Origin: Bacillota bacterium | Lineage (GTDB): Bacteria > Bacillota > Clostridia > Lachnospirales > Cellulosilyticaceae | Reading direction: 5' to 3' | Length of the DNA: 5,085 nucleotides | Assembly: GCA_023415525.1 (NCBI GenBank) | Contig: JAEZKI010000181.1 | Span: 1-5,085, forward strand | In this document: piece by piece, positions 1 to 5,085 of the stretch | Layout: each line of letters opens with the position of its first letter | Numbering within the stretch: the stretch's first letter is position 1 | Notes under the pieces: generated by a model | Told to the model about the DNA's origin: nothing | The model's input: only the letters and a program-made list of their open reading frames with translations | The model's database searches: none | Position numbers and translations under genes: made by a program

Positions 1-217
1 GTCAATGGAATAAGATGGAAGTATGTAGTAAGGAGCGACACACAGTAGTAACTATGGACTTATAAGCTAGAAAAATAAAATGTAGCAAAACTGTCGTCGG
101 TAGGAACTTTAAAATGTCGCCTTACAAGTTAGAAGTATGGATAGGGTAAACCGAGCCAAGAATGGCAAGGACTATATAATATGAGAAGAAGGTATAACAT
201 CACAAGATGGGGGATAG
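1..217 (+). ncRNA. Non-coding region with RNA-like folding; possible truncated group II intron 5' part
   Basis: No reading frame of useful length is visible on either strand. The segment GTAAGG-AG-CGACA (28-40) is complementary to TGTCGCCTTAC (115-125), giving 11 base pairs with a two-base bulge. Inside it, ACAGT (42-46) can pair with ACTGT (90-94), and GCCA-AGAA-TGGC (155-166) is a small hairpin further on. Nested long-range pairing of this kind suggests a structured RNA rather than spacer. The general look (purine-rich, multi-branched, followed by a ribosome binding site and gene) recalls domains I-IV of bacterial group II introns, but I cannot confirm the family. No reverse transcriptase and no domain V-like hairpin are visible, so any intron would be truncated. 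The existence of the pairing is seen directly; its identity is a guess, and it could instead be a 5' leader of the next gene. Confidence 0.3.
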
Positions 218-973
218 GTGAAAATGAAGAATATAAAATATGTTGTATTTAGCTTAATTTTCTTGATATTATCCTTAAATACTATGGCAGCAGAATACAA
301 AATGTATGTGGATGGTAAAGAGTACAAGACATTAAATCCTATAATAGATGAGGATACAGAGACTTATATTTCATTAAGAGATTTTGCGAACATTATAGGG
401 GGAGAATTAGCATGGGAGAATGCTTCAAAGACTGCAATGTTAGATACAGGATATTGGAGTGCTACATTTCAAATAGGTAATGACAAAATGCGTAAGATGG
501 GACTTAATTGGAAATTAGAGCATAGGCCATTTCTAGAAGATAGTCGCCTATATATGAATATAGAGGATCTAAAGCTTATTTCTCTAAGCAAGGTAGAGTG
601 GGATGAGAATAGGATTAATATAACGGTAATAGATACAAACACTTCCTATAGTTTCGAGGAATTAGTTCCAGATTTTTTAACAATAGATCGAATTGGTTTT
701 GCTCCAGGCTCTTTAGCATATCCCCAATATATTTACTCACCAGAGGTAGTTCAAAAGATACTAAAACAATTTATAGAGAATAGATTTAAGGTATCAAGTA
801 AACAACTTCTTAGTACAGGACCTGGTTATTATGATCTTTGCTCAAAAAATAATAGAATTTCATTAATAACTTTTTATGGCGAGAGTAGAGTAGAAATTGG
901 TATGGTGACGTATGAACTTGAGAAACCATTAACGTTAACACCTTATAATCTTGTAGGAGAAAGTGATTACTAA
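218..973 (+). CDS. Secreted stalk-domain (copper amine oxidase N-terminal-like) protein
   Basis: This is a 251-residue exported protein of unknown function. Residues 1-25 form a signal peptide: a basic start (K2, K4, K7), a hydrophobic core VVFSLIFLILSL, and a likely signal peptidase I site near TMA-A (24/25). No lipobox cysteine is seen. Residues 27-90 match the stalk-domain pattern of Firmicutes surface proteins: YVDGKEY, then PII, then YISLRDFANIIGGELAWE, close to the usual 'vPlRevaealGaeveWd'. A second, weaker copy follows at about 103-137 (RPFLEDSRLYMNIEDL, VEWDENRINITV). The last 100 or so residues are not recognised; they may be the functional part carried on the stalk. The start is GTG 218 or ATG 224, two codons apart; the run of G at 209-213 lies 4 or 10 bases upstream respectively, so neither is excluded. 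The stop codon coincides with the start of the duplicated leader that follows. Stalk domains often occur in cell-wall-associated proteins; copper or amine oxidase activity should not be inferred. Confidence 0.75.
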   Translation: MKMKNIKYVVFSLIFLILSLNTMAAEYKMYVDGKEYKTLNPIIDEDTETYISLRDFANIIGGELAWENASKTAMLDTGYWSATFQIGNDKMRKMGLNWKLEHRPFLEDSRLYMNIEDLKLISLSKVEWDENRINITVIDTNTSYSFEELVPDFLTIDRIGFAPGSLAYPQYIYSPEVVQKILKQFIENRFKVSSKQLLSTGPGYYDLCSKNNRISLITFYGESRVEIGMVTYELEKPLTLTPYNLVGESDY

Positions 974-1058
974 ACTAGGAAAGCTAATAAGAGAGAAAGT
1001 AAGAGCTATGAATGAGGTATTACTTATAGAAGATGAGGAAGCCTTAAGAAATGAAATT
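971..1058 (+). repeat. Direct repeat copy A: response-regulator leader plus gene start
   Basis: This segment aligns with 1632-1718 at 72 of 87 positions with one single-base gap. It covers the 37-base leader and the first 17 codons of a response-regulator gene. Similarity begins at the shared TAAAC and fades after the codon ATT (1056-1058). Direct repeat spacing is about 661 bases. The divergence means the repeat is either old or formed between paralogous operons; it is not a fresh tandem duplication. Confidence 0.8.
1008..1058 (+). pseudogene. 5' remnant of an OmpR-family response regulator gene
   Basis: The codons from ATG 1008 read MNEVLLIEDEEALRNEI, the typical first beta strand and acidic pocket of a receiver domain. 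They match the intact regulator start at 1668 (MKQILLIEDDEALSNGI) at 11 of 17 residues. After codon 17 the resemblance stops: there is no phosphoacceptor aspartate region, no conserved Thr/Lys and no DNA-binding domain, so no working regulator can be made. The frame stays open into the cupin gene, so a cupin with this stub fused in front is conceivable. The cupin has its own excellent ribosome binding site, whereas the stub has only a weak AAGAG close to its ATG, so I treat the stub as a broken gene. It most likely came from a paralogous two-component operon. Confidence 0.65.
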
Positions 1059-1088
1059 GGAAAATCATATTTTATGGAGGAAAATAAT

Positions 1089-1406
1089 ATGGAAGAATCA
1101 TTATTTATTACACCACAAGGACATCAAGGTTTTTTAGCAAAAAACTTATTTAATGAAATGGGAAAGATTCAACGGGGTGCATTGGCATATATCGAAAAGA
1201 ATGGTGGAGGACCAGAAGGTAACCATACCCATAGTGATAATCATATTTTTATTGTGGTAGACGGGGAAGTAAAGATTATTTTAGGAGAAAAATCCTATAT
1301 AGTAAAAAAAGATGAGATGTTCATTGTAGATGGCATGATACCACATTCTATTTGGAATAATGGGGAAAATATTGCAAAGGTTATAAAAATATCTGTTGAA
1401 CGCTAA
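1089..1406 (+). CDS. Small single-domain cupin protein
   Basis: This is a 105-residue protein that is one cupin beta-barrel and little else. Motif 1 is GGGPEGNHTHSDNHIFIVVDGE at about residues 39-60, supplying H46 and H48. The position usually held by the metal-binding glutamate is H52. Motif 2 is DGMIPHSIWNN at 81-91, supplying H86 and the conserved G and N. A metal-binding fold is therefore likely, with four histidines as possible ligands. Small cupins of this size include isomerases, dioxygenases and plain ligand binders, so no reaction or substrate can be assigned. I chose ATG 1089 because GGAGG (1076-1080) lies 8 bases upstream; in-frame starts at 963, 1008 and 1074 lack a comparable site or run through the response-regulator remnant. 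The protein has no signal peptide and is presumably cytoplasmic. The next gene follows after 21 bases with the same style of ribosome binding site, so the two are probably co-transcribed. Base composition is AT-rich (17 G+C of 60 in 1261-1320). Confidence 0.8.
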   Translation: MEESLFITPQGHQGFLAKNLFNEMGKIQRGALAYIEKNGGGPEGNHTHSDNHIFIVVDGEVKIILGEKSYIVKKDEMFIVDGMIPHSIWNNGENIAKVIKISVER

Positions 1407-1427
1407 ATCAAATTTATGGAGGTAAAA

Positions 1428-1631
1428 ATGGAATTCTCAAAAGATGAATTAATAGAGGCTAAAAGACAGATCGATTCAACATTGCATAAATTACATGAAA
1501 CCGTAAAAACATTTGAATCTAAAGAAAATGCAAATAGATATAAATCTCAAATAACGTTAGCAAAAAGACGTATACAGGCATTTGAAATTGCAAATTATTT
1601 AATTGAAGATCAAATTAAAAAAACATATTAG
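1428..1631 (+). CDS. Small helical hypothetical protein (67 aa)
   Basis: This is a 67-residue, strongly charged protein with no membrane segment or signal peptide. Nearly the whole chain is predicted helix by inspection: KDELIEAKRQIDSTLHKLHETVKTFES, a short break near KENANRY, then QITLAKRRIQAFEIANYLIEDQI. This suggests a two-helix hairpin or coiled coil that may dimerise. I recall similar short conserved hypothetical proteins in Clostridia with an 'IDSTLHK' region, but know of no assigned function. ATG 1428 is preferred over ATG 1416 because GGAGG (1418-1422) sits 5 bases before 1428 and overlaps the 1416 codon. The gene is the most AT-rich part of the window (46 G+C of 180 in 1441-1620). 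It lies 36 bases before the response regulator with no terminator between, so it is probably transcribed with the cupin upstream and the regulator downstream. It could be an accessory regulator or partner of the cupin, but that is speculation. Confidence 0.65.
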   Translation: MEFSKDELIEAKRQIDSTLHKLHETVKTFESKENANRYKSQITLAKRRIQAFEIANYLIEDQIKKTY

Positions 1632-1718
1632 TAAACAAAAAAGCTAAGAAGAGAGGAAGAAGGAGCTATGAAGCAGATATTACTTATAGAAGACGATGAA
1701 GCTTTAAGTAATGGGATT
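1632..1718 (+). repeat. Direct repeat copy B: leader and first codons of the intact response regulator
   Basis: This is the second copy of the repeat also found at 971-1058. It starts directly after the small protein's TAG stop and runs through codon 17 of the intact response regulator. The leader carries GAGAGGAAGAAGGAG before the ATG, a better ribosome binding region than that of copy A, which has lost the GGAG. Confidence 0.8.
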
Positions 1719-2351
1719 TGTTTAGCGTTAAAGTCATCAGAACTTATAGTAAGTCAGTGCTTTGATTTATGTTCTGCAAGAAAAGCTTATAAAGAGGAAC
1801 ACTTTGATTTACTGATATTGGATATTAATTTACCAGATGGAAGTGGATTAGCGTTTTTGCAAGAGGTGAAAAAGAGGCAAGGAACACCTGTTATTTTGCT
1901 CACAGCCAATGACCTAGAAACGGATATTGTAATGGGACTGGAGCTAGGAGCAGATGACTACATAACGAAGCCTTTTAGTCTAGCCATACTGCGTGCTCAT
2001 ATACATGCTCGCTTACGCCAAGTAGAGGCTACAAAAGAAAAGGGTATACATATTGATGACTTTTACTTTGATTTTAATCAGATGGCCTATTATAAAAAGG
2101 ATGTACCTATTGAACTGAGTAAAACGGAACAGAAGCTTTTAAAGCTACTGGTGTGTAATCGTCCCAATGTTTTATCAAGAGGGGATTTAGTGGACCGTAT
2201 TTGGAGTGATGGCGCAGAATATGTAGATGAAAATGCCCTTTCTGTAGCTATTAAGCGGCTAAGGGACAAACTAGAAGAGAATCCTTCAAAGCCTAGCTAT
2301 ATTAAAACAGTATATGGGATTGGCTATGCCTGGCTAGTAGGGACGAAATGA
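1668..2351 (+). CDS. OmpR-family response regulator (VncR/BceR-like)
   Basis: This is a 227-residue cytoplasmic transcription factor, the usual length for the family. Residues 1-115 form the receiver domain: acidic pocket E8-D9-D10, phosphoacceptor D52 in LDINLPDG, T79 in LLTA, and K101 in ITKPF. Residues 130-225 form the winged-helix DNA-binding domain, with LSKTEQKLLKLLV, the recognition-helix region DENALSVAIKRLRDKLE, and the closing IKTVYGIGYAW hairpin. All residues needed for phosphorylation and DNA binding appear present. It is the partner of the histidine kinase that starts about 10 bases after its stop. Placement before an ABC ATPase and an FtsX-like permease fits regulators that switch on an export or antimicrobial-peptide detoxification system. 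A likely target is the direct repeat at 3298-3317. The ATG is supported by AGGAG two bases upstream (close) and GAGG further back. Its 5' end is duplicated as a stub at 1008. Confidence 0.93.
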   Translation: MKQILLIEDDEALSNGICLALKSSELIVSQCFDLCSARKAYKEEHFDLLILDINLPDGSGLAFLQEVKKRQGTPVILLTANDLETDIVMGLELGADDYITKPFSLAILRAHIHARLRQVEATKEKGIHIDDFYFDFNQMAYYKKDVPIELSKTEQKLLKLLVCNRPNVLSRGDLVDRIWSDGAEYVDENALSVAIKRLRDKLEENPSKPSYIKTVYGIGYAWLVGTK

Positions 2352-2361
2352 GGGAATGAGG

Positions 2362-3264
2362 ATGGTATATTTAGGTATTTCAGGGTTTATCCTACTTTTA
2401 GCTTTTGGCCTATTCATTTATAGTACCCTCAGAAATAGAGAAATACTTAGGCGGCTTAATGAGATGCTTGATGCAGCAAGTAAGGGAGAATTCAGAGAAG
2501 AGACCATTGATGAAAGTCTGATTTCACAAGTAGAAAGTCGAATGGTACACTACTTATCTGCTTCTCAAGAAATCAATAGGCAATTGCAAGGAGAAAGAGA
2601 TAAAATTAAGGCACTGATTGGAGATATCTCCCATCAGACCAAAACACCATTGTCCAATATTCTTCTTTATGCTGAACTTCTTAAAGAAGCAGAGTTGCCT
2701 GAAGAAAGCCAGGTGTGTGTAGTAGCTCTTAATAAGCAAGCACAAAAGTTGGCTGTTCTTATTGATACACTTGTCAAAACCTCCAGGTTAGAAACAGGCG
2801 TCTTTACTTTACATCCAAGAGACTTTGGGATTCAGACCTTATTTGAAGGGGTAATGGATGCCATTCGCCTAAAGGCAGAAGCCAAGGGAGTAAAGGTGGC
2901 TTATGAAAAAACAGAGTTAAAAGCTTGCTTTGACTTAAAGTGGATGGCGGAGGCACTTTACAATATTGTAGATAATGGCGTGAAATATACACCAGAGGGT
3001 GGAACAATCCATTTATCTGCCAAACGCTATGAATTCTTTGTGAGAATAGATGTGAAGGATAATGGAATAGGTATTAAAGAGGAAGAACAACCTAAGATAT
3101 TTGGCCGTTTTTATCGCAGTCCAGAGGTGAGTGAGAGTGAAGGGGTAGGGATAGGACTTTATCTGGCTAGGCAAATTGTAACCAACCAGGGGGGCTATAT
3201 GAAGGTAAGCTCTAAGGTGGGAAAAGGTAGCACCTTCTCCGTTTTCTTACCCATTTACACCTAA
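2362..3264 (+). CDS. Membrane histidine kinase with a single N-terminal helix (VncS/BceS-like)
   Basis: This is a short sensor kinase (300 residues from ATG 2362) that should autophosphorylate and pass phosphate to the upstream regulator. Residues 2-23 form one hydrophobic helix, followed directly by a basic, cytoplasmic-looking linker. I see no second membrane helix and essentially no extracytoplasmic domain. The dimerisation/phosphoacceptor region has H91 in GDISHQTKTPLSNI. The ATPase domain shows the N box (LYNIVDNGVKYT, about 199-210), G1 (DNGIGI, 233-238), an F box (KIFGRFYR) and G2 (GVGIGL, 261-266). It is complete at the C terminus. ATG 2362 is chosen because AGGGA (2351-2355) lies 6 bases upstream; ATG 2356 is also possible but directly abuts that motif. 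The regulator stop codon overlaps this ribosome binding region, indicating translational coupling. Kinases this poor in sensory sequence commonly take their signal from a partner transporter, here plausibly the ABC permease downstream. Confidence 0.92.
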   Translation: MVYLGISGFILLLAFGLFIYSTLRNREILRRLNEMLDAASKGEFREETIDESLISQVESRMVHYLSASQEINRQLQGERDKIKALIGDISHQTKTPLSNILLYAELLKEAELPEESQVCVVALNKQAQKLAVLIDTLVKTSRLETGVFTLHPRDFGIQTLFEGVMDAIRLKAEAKGVKVAYEKTELKACFDLKWMAEALYNIVDNGVKYTPEGGTIHLSAKRYEFFVRIDVKDNGIGIKEEEQPKIFGRFYRSPEVSESEGVGIGLYLARQIVTNQGGYMKVSSKVGKGSTFSVFLPIYT

Positions 3265-3297
3265 ATCTTTCAAAAGTGTTAGATTTTATAGAAGCTT

Positions 3298-3317
3298 AGA
3301 AAGATTGGAGAAAGATT
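3298..3317 (+). promoter_or_regulatory. Candidate response-regulator binding site (9-base direct repeat)
   Basis: AGAAAGATT occurs twice, at 3298-3306 and 3309-3317, with an 11-base period that puts both copies on one face of the helix. OmpR-family regulators usually bind such tandem direct repeats. An inverted partner, AATCTTTC, lies at 3264-3271 overlapping the kinase stop codon. The site sits in the gap before the ABC transporter genes, where Bce-like regulators act. No convincing -35/-10 pair was found next to it, so the assignment is inference from position and spacing. Confidence 0.35.
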
Positions 3318-3325
3318 CATATGTT

Positions 3326-3366
3326 AAAGTCTGTATTGTAGAAAAAGAATACAGACTTTTATTTTT
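3326..3366 (+). terminator. Intrinsic terminator or attenuator between kinase and ABC genes
   Basis: AAAGTCTGTATT (3326-3337) and AATACAGACTTT (3348-3359) form a perfect 12-base-pair stem with a 10-base loop, followed by a T-rich tail (TTTTATTTTT, 3357-3366). This is the classic form of a Rho-independent terminator, although the stem has only three G/C pairs. It ends exactly where the GGAGGG ribosome binding site of the ATPase begins. It would limit read-through from the regulator/kinase operon into the transporter genes, or act as an attenuator if the transporter promoter lies upstream of it. Confidence 0.75.
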
Positions 3367-3378
3367 GGAGGGAATAGC

Positions 3379-4056
3379 ATGACGATACTTCAAACAGAAG
3401 AACTTAAGAAAATATATGGGGAGGGAGAAGCAGCTGTCCGTGCACTAGATGGGATGAACTTATCTGTAGAAAAGGGAGAGTTTGTGGCCATCGTAGGCAC
3501 ATCAGGTAGTGGAAAATCTACCTTGCTGCATATGCTAGGAGGGCTTGATCGGCCTAGCTCAGGAACTGTGAGAGTGGAGGATAAAGACCTTTTTACTTTA
3601 AAAGATGAAGAACTGACCATTTTTAGACGCCGTAAGATTGGTTTTGTCTTTCAAAATTATAATTTAGTGCCCATCTTAAATGTGTATGAAAACATTATAT
3701 TGCCTCTTCAGTTAGATGGAAATGAACCAGATAAAAGCTATATTGATACCATCATTGAGACTTTAGGATTAACTTCTAAACGACATAATCTACCTAATAA
3801 TCTTTCTGGAGGACAGCAGCAACGGGTAGCTATTGCTAGGGCATTAGCCGCCAAGCCTGCTATCTTATTAGCTGATGAACCCACAGGAAACCTAGATAGC
3901 CGAACCAGTCAAGATGTAATGGGGCTTCTTAAGATAAGTAGCCAGAAGTTTAGCCAAACCATTGTGATGATTACCCATAACGAAGAACTTGCTCAACTTG
4001 CAGACCGCATCATCCACATAGAGGATGGCAAAATCATAGGTGGTGAGCAGTTATGA
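3379..4056 (+). CDS. ABC transporter ATP-binding protein (MacB/LolD/BceA type)
   Basis: This is a 225-residue ATPase subunit that powers an FtsX-type permease; this family works in peptide or lipoprotein export and antimicrobial-peptide resistance. All motifs are intact: Walker [10 protein letters not shown] (40-48), Q-loop Q92 in [10 protein letters not shown], signature [15 protein letters not shown] (142-156), Walker B ILLADEP (162-168) with catalytic E167, D-loop GNLDS, and the switch histidine H200 in MITHN. The length is normal for single-domain LolD-like ATPases. ATG 3379 has GGAGGG (3367-3372) 6 bases upstream. The permease start overlaps its stop codon, so the pair is translationally coupled and almost certainly forms one complex. 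The substrate cannot be read from the ATPase. The upstream terminator and direct repeat suggest expression separate from the kinase genes, likely under the neighbouring regulator. Confidence 0.95.
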   Translation: MTILQTEELKKIYGEGEAAVRALDGMNLSVEKGEFVAIVGTSGSGKSTLLHMLGGLDRPSSGTVRVEDKDLFTLKDEELTIFRRRKIGFVFQNYNLVPILNVYENIILPLQLDGNEPDKSYIDTIIETLGLTSKRHNLPNNLSGGQQQRVAIARALAAKPAILLADEPTGNLDSRTSQDVMGLLKISSQKFSQTIVMITHNEELAQLADRIIHIEDGKIIGGEQL

Positions 4057-5085
4057 TGCGTGTAAAAAATAAGAAGGTCATAGGTCGTCTCTCTTACAAA
4101 AGCCTAAAAGCTAATGGACTTAGAAATAGTATTGCTATTTTTGCCATCGCTTTAACCACTCTTTTGTTTTCCACACTTTTTACCATTACCAGTACAGCCA
4201 TGCATTCTTTTGAACAACAAACCTTCCGTCAAGTGGGGGGAGATATGCATGGAACCTTTAAAGATGTTACCCCCCAAGAGATAGAAGAACTAAGTTCCCA
4301 TCCCCTTATTGAGCGATGGGGGGTACGGTTAATGCTTGGTTTATTAGAACAACCTCCTTTTCATAAAAGCCATGTAGAAATCAGTTATATGGATGCAGTT
4401 TGTGCCAAGGGAAGCTTTGCTCAGCCTACCATGGGAACACTTCCACGTGAGGGAACCAATGAAGTGGCATGTGATACCCGTGTCCTTAAGCTTTTAAAGG
4501 TAGAACCTGTTATAGGAACGCCTTTAACCCTTACCTACACATTAGGTGCAGACACAGGAGAAGCTATAGAACAAACAGATACCTTTGTGCTCTCAGGTTG
4601 GTGGGAGTATGATGTAGCAAATAAGGCAAGTCAAGTAGTCATTCCATTGTCTTATGCTAAGCAAGTACTAGAAGCATACCCTGATAGCTCTCCGCAAGGG
4701 CACACCGGGAAATGGGATTTGAATATTTATTTAAAGAGTACAAGCCATATTGGAAGAGACCTTGGGAGGATTCTAGAGGAAGCAGGCTATCAAGCAGTAG
4801 ATAAAGTACAACCTAATTATATGGATGTAGGCGTGAACTGGGCTTATCTAGGGGCACAATTTGAGGGGAAGGTAGACCTGGGAATGATTTTGGGCCTAAT
4901 AGGGCTTTTGTTACTTATTATTTGCACAGGTTACTTGATTATCTACAATATTTTTCAGATATCTGTTACTCAAGATATTCAGTTTTATGGCCTTTTAAAA
5001 ACCATAGGCACCACCAGTTCTCAGATTCGTAGCCTTCTTTTACGTCAAGTCTTTATGCTCTCTGGTGTAGGGATACCTATTGGAC
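4053..5085 (+). CDS. FtsX-like ABC transporter permease, N-terminal part (runs off window)
   Basis: Only the first 344 codons are present; the gene is cut by the window end, not by mutation. After a basic N terminus (KNKKVIGRLSYKSLKANGLRN), the first membrane helix lies at about 25-48. A large extracytoplasmic domain follows at about 50-272, and a second helix at about 275-298 (LGMILGLIGLLLLIICTGYLIIY). Then comes the FtsX hallmark YGLLKTIGTTSSQIRSLLLRQ (312-331), with the start of a third helix at the edge. This is the permease of the ATPase encoded just upstream. The start overlaps the ATPase stop (ATGATG at 4053, both ATGs in frame), with GGTGAG (4042-4047) 5 bases upstream. The large outer domain could bind substrate and also provide the input for the sensor-poor kinase. 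Family members can carry 4, 8 or 10 helices, so the full topology is unknown here. The substrate is not assignable; peptide antibiotic export or detoxification is the usual guess. Confidence 0.9.
   Translation, partial: MMRVKNKKVIGRLSYKSLKANGLRNSIAIFAIALTTLLFSTLFTITSTAMHSFEQQTFRQVGGDMHGTFKDVTPQEIEELSSHPLIERWGVRLMLGLLEQPPFHKSHVEISYMDAVCAKGSFAQPTMGTLPREGTNEVACDTRVLKLLKVEPVIGTPLTLTYTLGADTGEAIEQTDTFVLSGWWEYDVANKASQVVIPLSYAKQVLEAYPDSSPQGHTGKWDLNIYLKSTSHIGRDLGRILEEAGYQAVDKVQPNYMDVGVNWAYLGAQFEGKVDLGMILGLIGLLLLIICTGYLIIYNIFQISVTQDIQFYGLLKTIGTTSSQIRSLLLRQVFMLSGVGIPIG

Noticed and set aside
1..48. C-terminal end of an upstream protein (frame 1 stays open to a TAG at 46)
   Set aside because: Only 15 codons are visible, with no recognisable motif, and the segment overlaps the strand of the proposed RNA stem.
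175..180. TATAAT as a -10 promoter element for the stalk gene
   Set aside because: It is a perfect hexamer, but there is no TTGACA-like sequence 16-18 bases upstream (the bases there read CCGAGCCA) and no TGn extension, so it may be chance in AT-rich DNA.
963..1088. Long N-terminal extension of the cupin from ATG 963
   Set aside because: It would overlap the end of the stalk gene and run through the duplicated leader, and it has no good ribosome binding site; GGAGG before ATG 1089 is far better.
2554..2745. Minus-strand open frame inside the kinase gene
   Set aside because: It lies wholly opposite a kinase with intact motifs, and its translation has no recognisable domain; it is a shadow frame.
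2804..3007. Minus-strand open frame opposite the kinase ATPase domain
   Set aside because: It is a shadow of the conserved kinase coding sequence with no domain-like content.
3390..3620. Minus-strand open frame opposite the ABC ATPase
   Set aside because: It overlaps the Walker A region of a clear ATPase gene; its serine/proline-rich translation is typical of an antisense shadow.
1..5085. CRISPR array, insertion sequence, tRNA or rRNA
   Set aside because: No regularly spaced repeats, transposase, terminal inverted repeats, or tRNA/rRNA-like sequence was seen on either strand.

Overview
The window reads as low-GC Firmicutes DNA, most likely from a clostridial or Lachnospiraceae-type genome. 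The grounds are AT-rich coding DNA, strong GGAGG-type ribosome binding sites, a copper-amine-oxidase-like 'stalk' secreted protein, and a two-component system next to a MacB/LolD-type ABC exporter. Every gene I can support is on the plus strand. No species can be named from the sequence alone.

Layout. Positions 1-217 hold no convincing gene. They contain complementary segments that suggest a folded RNA, possibly a 5' remnant of a group II intron. Next come a secreted stalk-domain protein (218-973), a short remnant of a response-regulator gene start (about 971-1058), a small single-domain cupin (1089-1406) and a 67-residue helical protein (1428-1631). A complete regulatory and transport cassette follows: an OmpR-family response regulator (1668-2351), a short one-helix histidine kinase (2362-3264), a 114-base gap with a paired direct repeat and a hairpin terminator, an ABC ATPase (3379-4056), and the N-terminal 344 codons of an FtsX-like permease that runs off the window end.

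How the genes work together. The kinase has almost no extracytoplasmic region, so it probably senses through a partner, as in Bce/Vnc-type systems where regulator, kinase, ATPase and FtsX-type permease form one detoxification or export module. The repeat upstream of the ATPase is a plausible binding site for the regulator, and the terminator beside the ATPase ribosome binding site suggests that the transporter is controlled separately from the kinase.

Most notable point. The leader and first 17 codons of the response regulator occur twice: as a stub at 971-1058 and as the start of the intact gene at 1632-1718 (72 of 87 aligned positions identical, one gap). The cupin and small-protein genes lie between the copies, and at least part of that segment is clearly more AT-rich (about 26% GC over 1441-1620, against 45% over 1921-2040 in the regulator, by hand count). 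This looks like an old recombination or insertion event that placed two accessory genes in front of the two-component operon. I do not see evidence for a wholly new biological system.
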